Positions 8,626 to 18,218 of a DNA stretch of 64,000 nt are shown one piece after another; within the stretch, counting starts at the first letter, position 1, and every line of letters starts with the position of its first letter. The DNA lies in NCBI RefSeq assembly GCF_016598595.1, contig NZ_CP066786.1, positions 3,619,501 to 3,683,500 on the forward strand. Reading direction: 5' to 3'. The notes under the pieces were generated by a model. That model was not told where the DNA came from. It did not search any database and saw only the letters and a program-made list of their open reading frames with translations. The position numbers and the translations under genes were made by a program. Source of the stretch: Martelella lutilitoris (GTDB lineage: Bacteria > Pseudomonadota > Alphaproteobacteria > Rhizobiales > Rhizobiaceae).

Positions 8626-8803
8626 CTATGGCACAGGGGCACGTTGGTTTACCCGTTCTCGTTCAGTGTTCGACAAACGGGATCACAAACCAGTCGAAAA
8701 CGAGATCAGGAAGCTCGAAGCGGGGACAGGTCATCCCCGACCGAACGTCCAACCGACACGTTCTGTTCTGGCATCCAAACCGATAATGCGTTTTGAAATC
8801 AAA

Positions 8804-8877
8804 TGGCTGGGGAACCTGGATTCGAACCAGGACTAACGGAGTCAGAGTCCGTGGGTCTACCGTTAACCTATTCCCCA
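8804..8877 (-). tRNA. tRNA-Gln (anticodon CTG)
   Basis: The reverse strand folds as a complete 74-base tRNA with encoded CCA. The acceptor stem TGGGGAA pairs with TTCCCCA, the discriminator is G, and the T arm contains GGTTCGAATCC. The anticodon stem ACGGA/TCCGT encloses the loop CTCTGAC, giving anticodon CTG, which reads the glutamine codon CAG. Confidence 0.95.
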
Positions 8878-8913
8878 ACGTCCGGCGGCAGAGGCGCCGG
8901 TGATGTGGAGGGC

Positions 8914-8942
8914 TTATAAACAGAATTGGCCCGGCTTGCCAA
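8914..8942 (-). promoter_or_regulatory. Promoter of the tRNA-Gln gene
   Basis: On the minus strand TTGGCA (8937-8942) and TTATAA (8914-8919) are spaced by 17 bases, a good sigma-70-type match. This would start transcription about 30 bases before the mature tRNA 5' end. Confidence 0.6.
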
Positions 8943-9051
8943 GGGGGTTTTCGAAAATTTCCTTTCGATTGAAAAGCATCCGTCCCCTGGCAGGGGAAAA
9001 TCGCGGGCTGGCGCACTGCCATGCTCCGTCCTTCAGCAGACAGAAAAGGCA

Positions 9052-9080
9052 TTGGCCTTCCTTGTCCCCGCTGCTATGAT
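9052..9080 (+). promoter_or_regulatory. Promoter of the ppx-like/rlmE operon
   Basis: TTGGCC (9052-9057) and TATGAT (9075-9080) are separated by exactly 17 bases, about 80 bases before the first plausible start codon of the Ppx/GppA-like gene. The remaining 200 bases toward the tRNA show no gene. Confidence 0.55.
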
Positions 9081-9164
9081 GGCGGCAACTGAAAAACAAT
9101 TGAGCGCCATGTTGCGAGCGGCCCCTGGCGGTGACGGCTTGCGCGGCGCGATGGAACTGAAAAA

Positions 9165-10787
9165 GTGGAAGACCCCCAAAACAGCGACAGGCTGTCTGAT
9201 GGCGGGGCGCGCTTGACAAAAGGCAGCGAGGGCAAGCGTGCCCGCCGTCGCCGATCCCGGAAGGGCAGCAGCAATGCCGCCGCCGGAGTGCCCGCACTGA
9301 AGAGCGGCGTGAATGCGCCGGCAGAACAGGCTCTGCCCCCGGGTGAAGCCGGTCCCCGCAAACGCAAGCGCCGCCGTGGCAAACGACGCGGCGGGAGCGA
9401 TAGCGTCATTTCGGCTGGCGGCGACAGCCAGGGTTCAGACCCTCAGGCGACCGGCGCGGATAAAAAGGGCGAAGCTTCCAAGGGCGGAGCCGCCGGAGGA
9501 AACCACAAGAAGCGCAGACGCCGCCGCAAGGCCCATACGCGCGGTCCGCTCGGCGTGGATGGATGCAAACATCAGCACGCGGGCGCGCAGTCCGCAGCCC
9601 CCCCGCAAGGCGGCGCAAAGCGGACCGACGCCCCGGCCTCGGGCCCTGCCGGCAATCCGGCTGCCCTCAGCGGTTCAGCGTTTCCCCCCTCCTCTCAGGA
9701 CAATGCCCGTCCGGCACCGCGCGGCCCAAGACCCGGCGGAGGACACCATCACGGCGGCAACACGCTTTATGCCGCGCTCGACCTCGGCACCAATAATTGC
9801 AGGCTTCTGATTGCCCAGCCCACGCGTCATCACCAGTTTCGGGTTGTCGATGGCTTCTCGCGCATCGTCAGGCTCGGCGAGGGACTGGCGGCCACCGGCA
9901 GCCTCTCGCCGGAAGCGATGGACCGCGCGGTCGAGGCGCTTTCGCTCTGTGCCGCCAAGCTCAGGGGGCGGTCGGTGCGCCGCATGCGGCTGATCGCGAC
10001 GGAGGCCTGTCGCGCGGCCGACAATGGCGACGCCTTCCTGAAGCGGGTGCGAAGCGAGACGGGCCTCGAACTCGAGATCATCAATCGCGAAACCGAGGCG
10101 CGCCTGGCCGTTTCCAGCTGCGCCTCACTGATCGGCAGGGAGACGCGCGCCGCAGTGCTTTTCGATATCGGCGGCGGCTCCTCCGAGATCGCCGTCATCA
10201 GGCTTGGCGAGAACCGTTCCCCGCGCATCGCCAATCATATCTCGCACTGGACATCGCTGCCGGTCGGCGTCGTGACGCTGTCTGAACGCTACGGCGGACA
10301 TCATGTCACGCCGGCGATCTTCGAGGACATGGTGGCGGAAGTCACCGCGCTGCTCGGCGATTTCCACTGTCCGGAGGTCGAGGGCGGGGCTGATGACGAC
10401 GGGTTCCACCTGATCGGCACGTCTGGAACGGTCACGACGCTTGCCGGCGTCCACCTCGACCTGCCGCGCTATGACCGGCGCAAGGTAGACGGCATCTGGC
10501 TCTCCGACGATGAGGTCACGGCGATGCAGGAAAAGCTGCTCTCCTGGGATTTCGCGGGACGGGCGGCCAATCCCTGCATCGGTCCGGACCGGGCCGATCT
10601 GGTGCTCGCGGGCTGCGCCATTCTGGAAGCGATCCGCCGCCGCTGGCCGGCGCAGCGCATGCGGGTTGCCGACCGGGGCCTGCGCGAGGGCATTCTGACC
10701 GACATGATGATGCACGACGGCGTGTGGCGCTCGAAAAGACGCCGGGGCGGCTTCAATCGACCTCCCCGCAACGACAACAAGGACTGA
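9165..10787 (+). CDS. Ppx/GppA-family phosphatase with long basic N-terminal extension
   Basis: This 540-residue protein has an ASKHA-fold Ppx/GppA domain from about residue 200. The first phosphate loop is [17 protein letters not shown] (about 203-219), then [34 protein letters not shown] and [11 protein letters not shown], ending GLREGIL. Members hydrolyse inorganic polyphosphate or pppGpp. The first 200 residues are low-complexity and strongly basic, with clusters such as [27 protein letters not shown] and [14 protein letters not shown], unlike the compact E. coli enzymes; such a tail would bind nucleic acid. It is followed after two bases by rlmE. The start is uncertain; a GTG or ATG further in is possible. 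Confidence 0.88.
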   Translation: MEDPQNSDRLSDGGARLTKGSEGKRARRRRSRKGSSNAAAGVPALKSGVNAPAEQALPPGEAGPRKRKRRRGKRRGGSDSVISAGGDSQGSDPQATGADKKGEASKGGAAGGNHKKRRRRRKAHTRGPLGVDGCKHQHAGAQSAAPPQGGAKRTDAPASGPAGNPAALSGSAFPPSSQDNARPAPRGPRPGGGHHHGGNTLYAALDLGTNNCRLLIAQPTRHHQFRVVDGFSRIVRLGEGLAATGSLSPEAMDRAVEALSLCAAKLRGRSVRRMRLIATEACRAADNGDAFLKRVRSETGLELEIINRETEARLAVSSCASLIGRETRAAVLFDIGGGSSEIAVIRLGENRSPRIANHISHWTSLPVGVVTLSERYGGHHVTPAIFEDMVAEVTALLGDFHCPEVEGGADDDGFHLIGTSGTVTTLAGVHLDLPRYDRRKVDGIWLSDDEVTAMQEKLLSWDFAGRAANPCIGPDRADLVLAGCAILEAIRRRWPAQRMRVADRGLREGILTDMMMHDGVWRSKRRRGGFNRPPRNDNKD

Positions 10788-10789
10788 CC

Positions 10790-11494
10790 ATGGCCAGACA
10801 ACCTGCAAAACCGGTCCGCACGGGCCGCAAGATCGGCCAGAAGGTCAAGAAGACCAAGCTGAAGGCCTCTTCGCGGCGCTGGATCGAACGGCATATCAAC
10901 GATCCCTATGTTCAGCGGGCGAAGACCGAGGGTTTCAGGGCGCGCGCTGCCTACAAGCTGCTCGAGATCGACGAGAAGCACCATATCCTGAAGGGCGCGC
11001 GCCGGATCATCGATCTTGGCGCGGCGCCTGGAAGCTGGTCGCAGATCGCCGCCAAGGTGACCGATTCGACGGATACCGACGTCCGCGTTGCCGCGATCGA
11101 CTTTCTTGAGATGGCGCCCGTTCCCGGCGTCAAGTTCTTCGAGATGGACTTTCTCGACGACGCGGCCCCAACGCTCCTGCGCGCGGCGCTCGACGGCCCG
11201 CCCGATCTCGTGATCTCCGACATGGCCGCGCCGACCACGGGCCACAAGCGAACGGATCACCTGCGCACGATGCATCTTTGCGAAGTCGCGGCGCATTTCG
11301 CCGTCGAAACGCTGGCCGAGGGCGGGCATTTTCTGGCAAAAACCTTCCAGGGCGGCGCCGAACACGACCTCCTGACCATGCTGAAGCAGAACTTCCGGCA
11401 GGTGGTCCACGTCAAGCCCGCAGCCTCCCGTTCGGAATCGGTCGAGATGTTCCTGCTCGCCAAACACTTCAAGGGCCGTGCGCGGCCGGGCTGA
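10790..11494 (+). CDS. rlmE: 23S rRNA (uridine(2552)-2'-O)-methyltransferase RlmE
   Basis: The ATG at 10790, two bases after the previous stop, gives a 234-residue protein. RlmE (FtsJ/RrmJ) methylates the ribose of U2552 in the A-loop of 23S rRNA on the 50S subunit, using S-adenosylmethionine. The SAM motif [16 protein letters not shown], the acidic block [20 protein letters not shown] and the late FLAKTFQGG contain the conserved K-D-K-E catalytic residues. [17 protein letters not shown] is the conserved C-terminus. The N-terminal 35 residues are basic (RNA-binding), normal in alphaproteobacteria. Confidence 0.96.
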   Translation: MARQPAKPVRTGRKIGQKVKKTKLKASSRRWIERHINDPYVQRAKTEGFRARAAYKLLEIDEKHHILKGARRIIDLGAAPGSWSQIAAKVTDSTDTDVRVAAIDFLEMAPVPGVKFFEMDFLDDAAPTLLRAALDGPPDLVISDMAAPTTGHKRTDHLRTMHLCEVAAHFAVETLAEGGHFLAKTFQGGAEHDLLTMLKQNFRQVVHVKPAASRSESVEMFLLAKHFKGRARPG

Positions 11495-11578
11495 GCCCGC
11501 CCCGTGGCAAGCGTCAAGCCGGTCCGGACCCGAGCAGGCAGTCCCGAATGCCGCAAGGCATCCGGCGAAAACGGCTCC

Positions 11579-12340
11579 TCAGAATTGCCGGCGCAGCGCC
11601 TTGAGCCCCGTCATGAAGACGCCGACATCGGTGCCCACGGCGAGGAATTCGATCCCCATCTTCTGGTATTTCTTCGTGAGTTCCGCATCGCCGATCAGAA
11701 TGCCGGCGGCCTTGTCCGACGCCTTGATGCGTTCCAGCGCATCGATGACCGTCTCCTGCACTTCCGCCGCGTCGACCTGTCCGGGAAAGCCCATGTCGGC
11801 GGCCAGATCGGAGGGGCCGACGAAGACACCGTCGACGCCCTCGGTGGCCAGGATGTCGTCAAGGGCTGCGATCCCCGCGCGGCTTTCGACCTGCACCAGC
11901 ACGCAGATTTCGTCGCTCGCCGTGGAGAGGTAGTCGGAGACGGTATCGTAGAGCGAGGCGCGGGCAAGAGCTGCCCCTATGCCGCGCGCGCCCTTGGGCG
12001 GATAGCGTACAGAGCGCACGACCTCCGAAGCCTGCGCGCCGCTTTCGATCATCGGCACCAGGAAATTGCGCACGCCGATATCCAGATACTGTTTCATGAG
12101 CGCCCGGTCATCCGAGGGCGGACGCACCACCACCGCCGGATCGAAGGCTGCCAGTACGCGCAACTGATCGAGGATCGATCGGAGATCGTTCGGCCCGTGC
12201 TCGCCATCGACCAGCAGCCAATCGAAACCCGCTTGGGCGCAAAGCTCCGCGGTCGTCGCCTCGCCGAGACCGAGCCACAGGCCGATCTTCTGTTCACCGC
12301 GCCTCAGCGCGGCCTTGAATTCATTCGTATCTACAGGCAC
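11579..12340 (-). CDS. HpaI/HpcH-type 2-keto-3-deoxy-acid aldolase
   Basis: This 253-residue protein belongs to the class II, metal-dependent HpcH/HpaI aldolases, which split 4-hydroxy-2-oxo-acids into pyruvate and an aldehyde in the cytoplasm. Seen are IGLWLGLGEATTAELCAQAG, the catalytic-His block LVDGEHGPNDLRSILDQLR near residue 43, VPMIESGAQASEVVRSVRYPP, and the metal-ligand segment VQVESRAGIAALDDILATEGV with the later GPSDLAADMGFPG. Length matches the family. It may act on 2-keto-3-deoxy sugar acids or on homoprotocatechuate-pathway intermediates. It is convergent with rlmE and 177 bases from the E2 gene, so may be transcribed separately from the catabolic operon. Confidence 0.9.
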   Translation of the reverse strand: MPVDTNEFKAALRRGEQKIGLWLGLGEATTAELCAQAGFDWLLVDGEHGPNDLRSILDQLRVLAAFDPAVVVRPPSDDRALMKQYLDIGVRNFLVPMIESGAQASEVVRSVRYPPKGARGIGAALARASLYDTVSDYLSTASDEICVLVQVESRAGIAALDDILATEGVDGVFVGPSDLAADMGFPGQVDAAEVQETVIDALERIKASDKAAGILIGDAELTKKYQKMGIEFLAVGTDVGVFMTGLKALRRQF

Positions 12341-12517
12341 GCTCGCCTCCTCAGGAACATTTGACGCGTCCGGCAGGAGAGAATCACCGGCCCCGCCTCG
12401 ATCCGCCGAGCGTATTGAGCCACACGACCGGCCCGCCAGACAATCCCCTTGGCAGGGTCATTCGGTACGCTTGCGCCATACCCCTTCATCGCCGGACAGG
12501 CTCACGCCTCCTCCGCC

Positions 12518-13426
12518 TCAGGCAAGGAGCATCCGGCGCGGATCGGCAAGAAGCCGGGCATAATGGCTGAGGAACCGCGCGGCATCCGCGCCGTTGATCA
12601 CCCGGTGATCATAGGAAAGGTCAAGCGGCGCCATCAGCACAGGCTGCCAGGCCTCGTTCTCCCAGACCGGAACGGTCTCGGCCCGCGCGATGCCGAGAAT
12701 GGCCACTTCCGGCGGGTTGACCAGCGGCGTGAAGGCCGTGCCGCCGATCCCGCCGAGATTGGAGACCGACATTGAGGCTCCGCCCATTTCATCGGGACGA
12801 AGCTTGCGCTCGCCGGCCCGCCTCGCCAGATCGGCGATTTCGGCGGAGATCTGCCAGAGGCCCTTGCGGTCGGCATCGCGGATTACCGGCACCATCAGCC
12901 CATGCGGGGTGTCGACGGCTATGCCTATGTGGACATAATTCTTTCGGATCAGCGCCTTGCCATCCGCCGAAAGCGATGCGTTGAACGGCGGAAAGGCCGC
13001 CAGCGTCAGCGTCAAAGCCTTGACGTGAAAGGCTAGCGCAGTCAGCTTGAGGCCTTTTGCCTCCGCCTCCGCCCTGAGACTTTTGCGAAAGGTCTCGACA
13101 GCGCGCATGTCGGCGCGGTCGTGATGGGTGACCTGCGGGATCATCCGGTTGGCGGCCGAGAGATTGTCGGCGGCCAGGCTTGCGATCCGCGTCACCGGTT
13201 CTTCGCTGACAGAGCCGTAAGCCGCATGGTCGATATCCCAGTACCGTCGGTCATCCGCGCTGGCGGCTCCCCCGACAACGGGTGCGGAACCGTCCATATG
13301 CTGGTCGACATCCTCGCGCGCCAGATTGGTGCGACCCGATTTTCGGGCCACATCGGAAAGGTCGACGCCCTTGCGTCCGGCATAGGCCACGACGGCCGGG
13401 CTTGCGATGAAATCCTTGTCGCTCAT
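12518..13426 (-). CDS. Lipoyl-less 2-oxo-acid dehydrogenase E2 (acyltransferase with subunit-binding domain)
   Basis: The ATG at 13426 gives 302 residues, about 100 fewer than ordinary E2 proteins because no lipoyl domain is present. Residues 5-40 look like a peripheral subunit-binding domain (ASPAVVAYAGRKGVDLSDV ... REDVDQHM). From about residue 75 to the end is the catalytic CoA acyltransferase domain, with IPQVTHHDRADM, VHIGIAVDTPHGLMVPVIRD, SMSVSNLGGIGGTAFTPLV and LDLSYDHRVINGADAARFL. The catalytic HxxxDG is HRVING, an Asp-to-Asn change also seen in some active family members. It must borrow lipoyl groups from the di-lipoyl protein at 14875-16224. It starts one base after the aldehyde dehydrogenase stop. 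Confidence 0.9.
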   Translation of the reverse strand: MSDKDFIASPAVVAYAGRKGVDLSDVARKSGRTNLAREDVDQHMDGSAPVVGGAASADDRRYWDIDHAAYGSVSEEPVTRIASLAADNLSAANRMIPQVTHHDRADMRAVETFRKSLRAEAEAKGLKLTALAFHVKALTLTLAAFPPFNASLSADGKALIRKNYVHIGIAVDTPHGLMVPVIRDADRKGLWQISAEIADLARRAGERKLRPDEMGGASMSVSNLGGIGGTAFTPLVNPPEVAILGIARAETVPVWENEAWQPVLMAPLDLSYDHRVINGADAARFLSHYARLLADPRRMLLA

Positions 13427-13427
13427 G

Positions 13428-14858
<1,431 letters not shown>

Positions 14859-14874
14859 CACATGGCTCCGATGT

Positions 14875-16224
14875 TCAAAGAAGATGGCGCAGCGGCTCGT
14901 CGATACGACCGGCAAAACCGGTCACGAAAGCAAGGGCCGCCGCCTCGCTCAATTGGCCGTCGTGATAGTCGAGCCCGATAATGAAATCGTCACGGTCGCG
15001 GCCGATGGTCAAAACCGGCGCTGTTTCGGCCCGGGCCGTGGCGCGGGTCACCGCGGAGCCCGTCAGGTCGCGCAGGATGATGTCCGCATCACCCTCTTCG
15101 GCTTCCTCGAGTGTCGCGCCAAGGCGCATGCGGTCCGCATTGGCAAAGCGCATTATTGACCCGCCCGGCATCTCGATGCCGGCAACGATCCTGTCCCTCG
15201 CGTCGGCGCTGCGCAGGGCGGCGGAGGCGAAGCCGAGCCAGATCCGGGACGACGACGGCGCATCGACTGTCTCCTTCCGAAGCCAGTCCATAAGGGCCGA
15301 AAAGCCTGAGGCCGGAACCCGCGCCTCGATATGCAGCGGCACGGCCGCCGGGACAGCAGCAGGCGAAGTGCCTACCCGTGCCCCCAATCCGCGCAGGATT
15401 TCAAGGTCGGACGCATGATAGGGCTGGGCCACGCCCTCCTCGGCAAGCCGCGCCAGATCAAGGCCCTGCTCCCGCGCAAGCCGCCGCGCTTTCGGCGAGG
15501 CAAGGATGCGGCCCTCGACCGGGGCGACGGGTTTCGCTGGCGCCTTGGGCTTCGACGGTGCCTTGCTATTGTCTGATGCCGCGTCTTCCGCTTTTGCGGC
15601 AGGAGCCGACTGTGGCTGAGGCGCGGCTTTGGCGCTGCGCCGCACCGGCCTTTCCGGTTCTTCAGCCGAAATCAACGCGATCACCGAGCCGACGGGAACG
15701 GCCTCGTTCGCCTCGGCCAGAATGGCGGCGACATAGCCGTCATGGCCGGCCTCGACCTCCATGACCGACTTGTCGGTCTCGACCTCCAGCAGGATATCGC
15801 TTGCGGAGACCTTGTCGCCCGGTTCCCTGCACCAGTTGACGATCAGCCCGGTATCCTGCGCCATGCCAAGCGCGGGCATGATGATCTCCGCGCCCTCCGG
15901 CAGGGTTTCCTCTCCGGCCTTTCCGGCGTCCTCCTTTGCGTTCGCTTCAGGCGCTTCGCCGGACATGGCCTCCTGAACGTCGTCGGCACTCTCGACGATC
16001 ACGGCCACGACGGAACCCACCGGCACGTCGTCACCGTCACCCGCCGAAACGGCGCTCAGAAAGCCATCGGCAGCCGCCTCGACCTCCATCACCGCCTTGT
16101 CGGTCTCCACCTCCATGATCGCCTCGCCGGAAGAAACGGGCTCGCCGCTCTTCTTCAGCCAGCGGACGATCTTGCCGGTGTCCTGCGCCATGCCGAGCGC
16201 GGGCATTATCACATCATGCGGCAT
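14875..16224 (-). CDS. Di-lipoyl E2-like carrier protein with degenerate acyltransferase domain
   Basis: The start at 16224 overlaps the E1beta stop by 11 bases. The 449-residue protein has two lipoyl domains: residues 1-80 (VETDKAVMEVEA, lipoylated Lys) and about 113-190 (VETDKSVMEVEA). A Pro/Ala/Lys-rich linker follows. Next is a subunit-binding domain (ASPKARRLAREQGLDLARL) at about 262-300, then a shortened E2 catalytic-like domain. Where active E2s carry DHRxxDG this one has LDYHDGQLSEAAALAF, so the catalytic His motif is lost. It looks like a lipoyl carrier for the separate E2 at 12518-13426. No E3 gene is present; a housekeeping lipoamide dehydrogenase would be needed. Confidence 0.88.
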   Translation of the reverse strand: MPHDVIMPALGMAQDTGKIVRWLKKSGEPVSSGEAIMEVETDKAVMEVEAAADGFLSAVSAGDGDDVPVGSVVAVIVESADDVQEAMSGEAPEANAKEDAGKAGEETLPEGAEIIMPALGMAQDTGLIVNWCREPGDKVSASDILLEVETDKSVMEVEAGHDGYVAAILAEANEAVPVGSVIALISAEEPERPVRRSAKAAPQPQSAPAAKAEDAASDNSKAPSKPKAPAKPVAPVEGRILASPKARRLAREQGLDLARLAEEGVAQPYHASDLEILRGLGARVGTSPAAVPAAVPLHIEARVPASGFSALMDWLRKETVDAPSSSRIWLGFASAALRSADARDRIVAGIEMPGGSIMRFANADRMRLGATLEEAEEGDADIILRDLTGSAVTRATARAETAPVLTIGRDRDDFIIGLDYHDGQLSEAAALAFVTGFAGRIDEPLRHLL

Positions 16225-17209
16225 GGAAAAGCTCCCCGCGGACAGAAAGCCGCGCCTTCTCCGCCACCCGTTCCGGCGTCGGCACGGTGATATCCTCCAG
16301 CGCCGGCGAGAACGGCACCGGCACATCCATCGCCCCCATGCGCAAGACCGGCGCATCGAGGTGATAGAAGGCCTTCTCGGAAATGCGGCTGGCGATCTCG
16401 CCGGTGATGCCGAAGCTTTGGTGCCCCTCGTCGATCACCATCGCCCGGGACGTCTTCTTCACCGAGTTGAGGATGGTTTCCTCGTCCAACGGCACGATGG
16501 TGCGCGGATCGATGACTTCCGCCGAAATGCCTTCCTTTGCCAGAAGGTCGGCCGCGGCAAGCGCCGCCTGCACCATGGAAGAGGTGGCAACCAGCGTGAT
16601 ATCCCGGCCCTCGCGCAGGACCGCGGCCTCGCCGAAGGGGATCAGATATTCCTCCTCCGGCACCTCTGCCTTGTCGTTATACATCAGCTTGTCTTCGAAG
16701 ATGACGACCGGATTGTTGTCGCGGATCGCCGTCTTCATCAGCCCCTTGGCCTCATAGGCCGACGAGGGAAGAGCCACCTTCAGGCCCGGAATATGGGCAA
16801 CAAGCGCATGCAGCGACTGGGAGTGCTGCGCGGCAGAACGCCGCGTCGCCCCCAGATTGGTGCGCACCACCAGCGGCACGTTGAGCTTGCCGCCGGACAT
16901 GTAGTGGATCTTGGCCGCCTGGTTGCAAAGCTGGTCCATGATCAGGAACAGGAAGTCGCCGAACATCAAATCGACGATCGGCCGCGCCCCGGTCATCGCC
17001 GCACCGACGGCAAGCCCCATGAAGCCCGGTTCGGCAATCGGCGTATCGATAACCCGCTCGGTTCCGAACTCCTCCACAAGACCCGACAACACCTTGAACG
17101 GCGTGCCCGCCTCGGCGATATCCTCGCCGATGATGAAGGTCGTGGGGTCGCGGCGCAGTTCCTCCGCCAACGCCTCGTTCACGGCCTGGGAAAGCGTGAT
17201 CTTTCGCAT
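16214..17209 (-). CDS. Thiamine-diphosphate dehydrogenase E1 subunit beta (acetoin dehydrogenase-like)
   Basis: This 331-residue protein is the beta subunit of a heterotetrameric alpha2beta2 2-oxo-acid/acetoin dehydrogenase E1. It starts MRKITLSQAVNEALAEELRR, followed by FIIGEDIAEAGTPFKVLSGLVEEFG, RVIDTPIAEPGFMGLAVGAAMTGARPI, NQAAKIHYMSGG, the QHSQSLHALVAHIPGLKVALPSSAYEAKGL block and the C-terminal domain with EVIDPRTIVPLD. Length is normal. The E1alpha gene lies 12 bases upstream and the lipoyl gene overlaps the end, a tight translational unit. Confidence 0.94.
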   Translation of the reverse strand: MRKITLSQAVNEALAEELRRDPTTFIIGEDIAEAGTPFKVLSGLVEEFGTERVIDTPIAEPGFMGLAVGAAMTGARPIVDLMFGDFLFLIMDQLCNQAAKIHYMSGGKLNVPLVVRTNLGATRRSAAQHSQSLHALVAHIPGLKVALPSSAYEAKGLMKTAIRDNNPVVIFEDKLMYNDKAEVPEEEYLIPFGEAAVLREGRDITLVATSSMVQAALAAADLLAKEGISAEVIDPRTIVPLDEETILNSVKKTSRAMVIDEGHQSFGITGEIASRISEKAFYHLDAPVLRMGAMDVPVPFSPALEDITVPTPERVAEKARLSVRGELFHAA

Positions 17210-17221
17210 GGATTTTCCTCC

Positions 17222-18205
17222 TCAGTCCGCAAAGACGTGCATGTCGACTTCGTGCGCGTCCGGGTATTTCGCCTTCAGCGCATAGTCGACGGCGGCCGCC
17301 GCATCGTCGCGGATCTCGGCCTTCAGGGCCTCAAGCTCCTCGCTCGAAGCAATCCCCTCACCGGTCAGCCACTTCGAGAATTTCTCGATCGGATCGCGGT
17401 TTTCCTTCCATTCCTTCTCCTCGGCCTTGGAACGGTAGTATTCGCGGTTGATGTCGCCGACATGGTGACCGTGATAGCGATAGGTCTGCAGCTCGATGAA
17501 GAACGGCCCCTCGCCGCGACGGCAGCGCGCGGCAAGTTCGCGGGCCAGCTCGTTGACGGCGAGAACATCCTGCCCGTCGACCTCGAAGGCCTCGATACCG
17601 AAGGCCCGCGCCCGATCGGTGATCGAGCCGGCCGCGATCTCGGCCGTTGCCGTATACTCCGAATAGCCGTTGTTCTCGCAGGCATAGATCACCGGCAGGT
17701 TCCAGAGCGCCGCCATGTTCATGACCTCGTACAGAAGACCCTGCGCCGTTGCCCCGTCACCGAAGAAGCAGACCGTCACGTCGTCGGATTTCTGCAGCTT
17801 GGCGCGGAGCGCCGAGCCGGTGGCAATACCCATGGAACCGCCGACGATGGCATTGGCGCCGAGATTGCCGTGGCTCTGGTCGGCGATGTGCATCGACCCG
17901 CCCTTGCCCCGGCAATAGCCTTCCTCCTTGCCGAGGAGTTCGCAGAACATCGCCTGGAACTCTGCCCCCTTGGCAACGCAATGGCCGTGGCCGCGATGGG
18001 TGGAGGTGATCCGGTCGCTGTCGGTCAACGCCTCGCAGATGCCGACGGCAACCGCCTCCTCGCCGGAATACATATGCGTCAGCCCCGGCATCTTGGCGGA
18101 GAGATAAAGCTGGTTGGCATTATCCTCGAAGGTGCGGATGCGGACCATCTGCCGGTACATGCGCAGATAGTCCTCGCGATTATGCTTGTTGTCTGAAGCG
18201 CTCAT
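17222..18205 (-). CDS. Thiamine-diphosphate dehydrogenase E1 subunit alpha (acetoin dehydrogenase AcoA-like)
   Basis: This 327-residue protein binds thiamine diphosphate and performs the decarboxylating or C-C cleaving step. The TPP motif GDGATAQGLLYEVMNMAALWNLPVIYACENN (GDG-x-NN) is intact at about residues 147-177. THMYSGEEAVAVGICEALTDSDRITSTHRGHGHCVAKG and GKGGSMHIADQSHGNLGANAIVGG resemble the acetoin dehydrogenase (AcoA) branch rather than pyruvate or branched-chain E1s. The active-site region YRYHGHHVGD is conserved. It likely acts on an alpha-hydroxyketone; the substrate is not determinable from sequence. M24 gene 13 bases upstream, E1beta 12 bases downstream. Confidence 0.93.
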   Translation of the reverse strand: MSASDNKHNREDYLRMYRQMVRIRTFEDNANQLYLSAKMPGLTHMYSGEEAVAVGICEALTDSDRITSTHRGHGHCVAKGAEFQAMFCELLGKEEGYCRGKGGSMHIADQSHGNLGANAIVGGSMGIATGSALRAKLQKSDDVTVCFFGDGATAQGLLYEVMNMAALWNLPVIYACENNGYSEYTATAEIAAGSITDRARAFGIEAFEVDGQDVLAVNELARELAARCRRGEGPFFIELQTYRYHGHHVGDINREYYRSKAEEKEWKENRDPIEKFSKWLTGEGIASSEELEALKAEIRDDAAAAVDYALKAKYPDAHEVDMHVFAD

Positions 18206-18218
18206 GACGTTTCCCGCC

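Noticed and set aside
8804..8877. tRNA-Gln as attachment site of a genomic island
   Set aside because: No integrase, no duplicated tRNA 3' end and no composition shift next to it; the neighbours are ordinary chromosomal genes.
16097..18196. A 699-codon plus-strand frame opposite the E1alpha and E1beta genes
   Set aside because: It is antisense to well-conserved thiamine-dependent E1 genes and shows no domain; its composition is typical of shadow frames.
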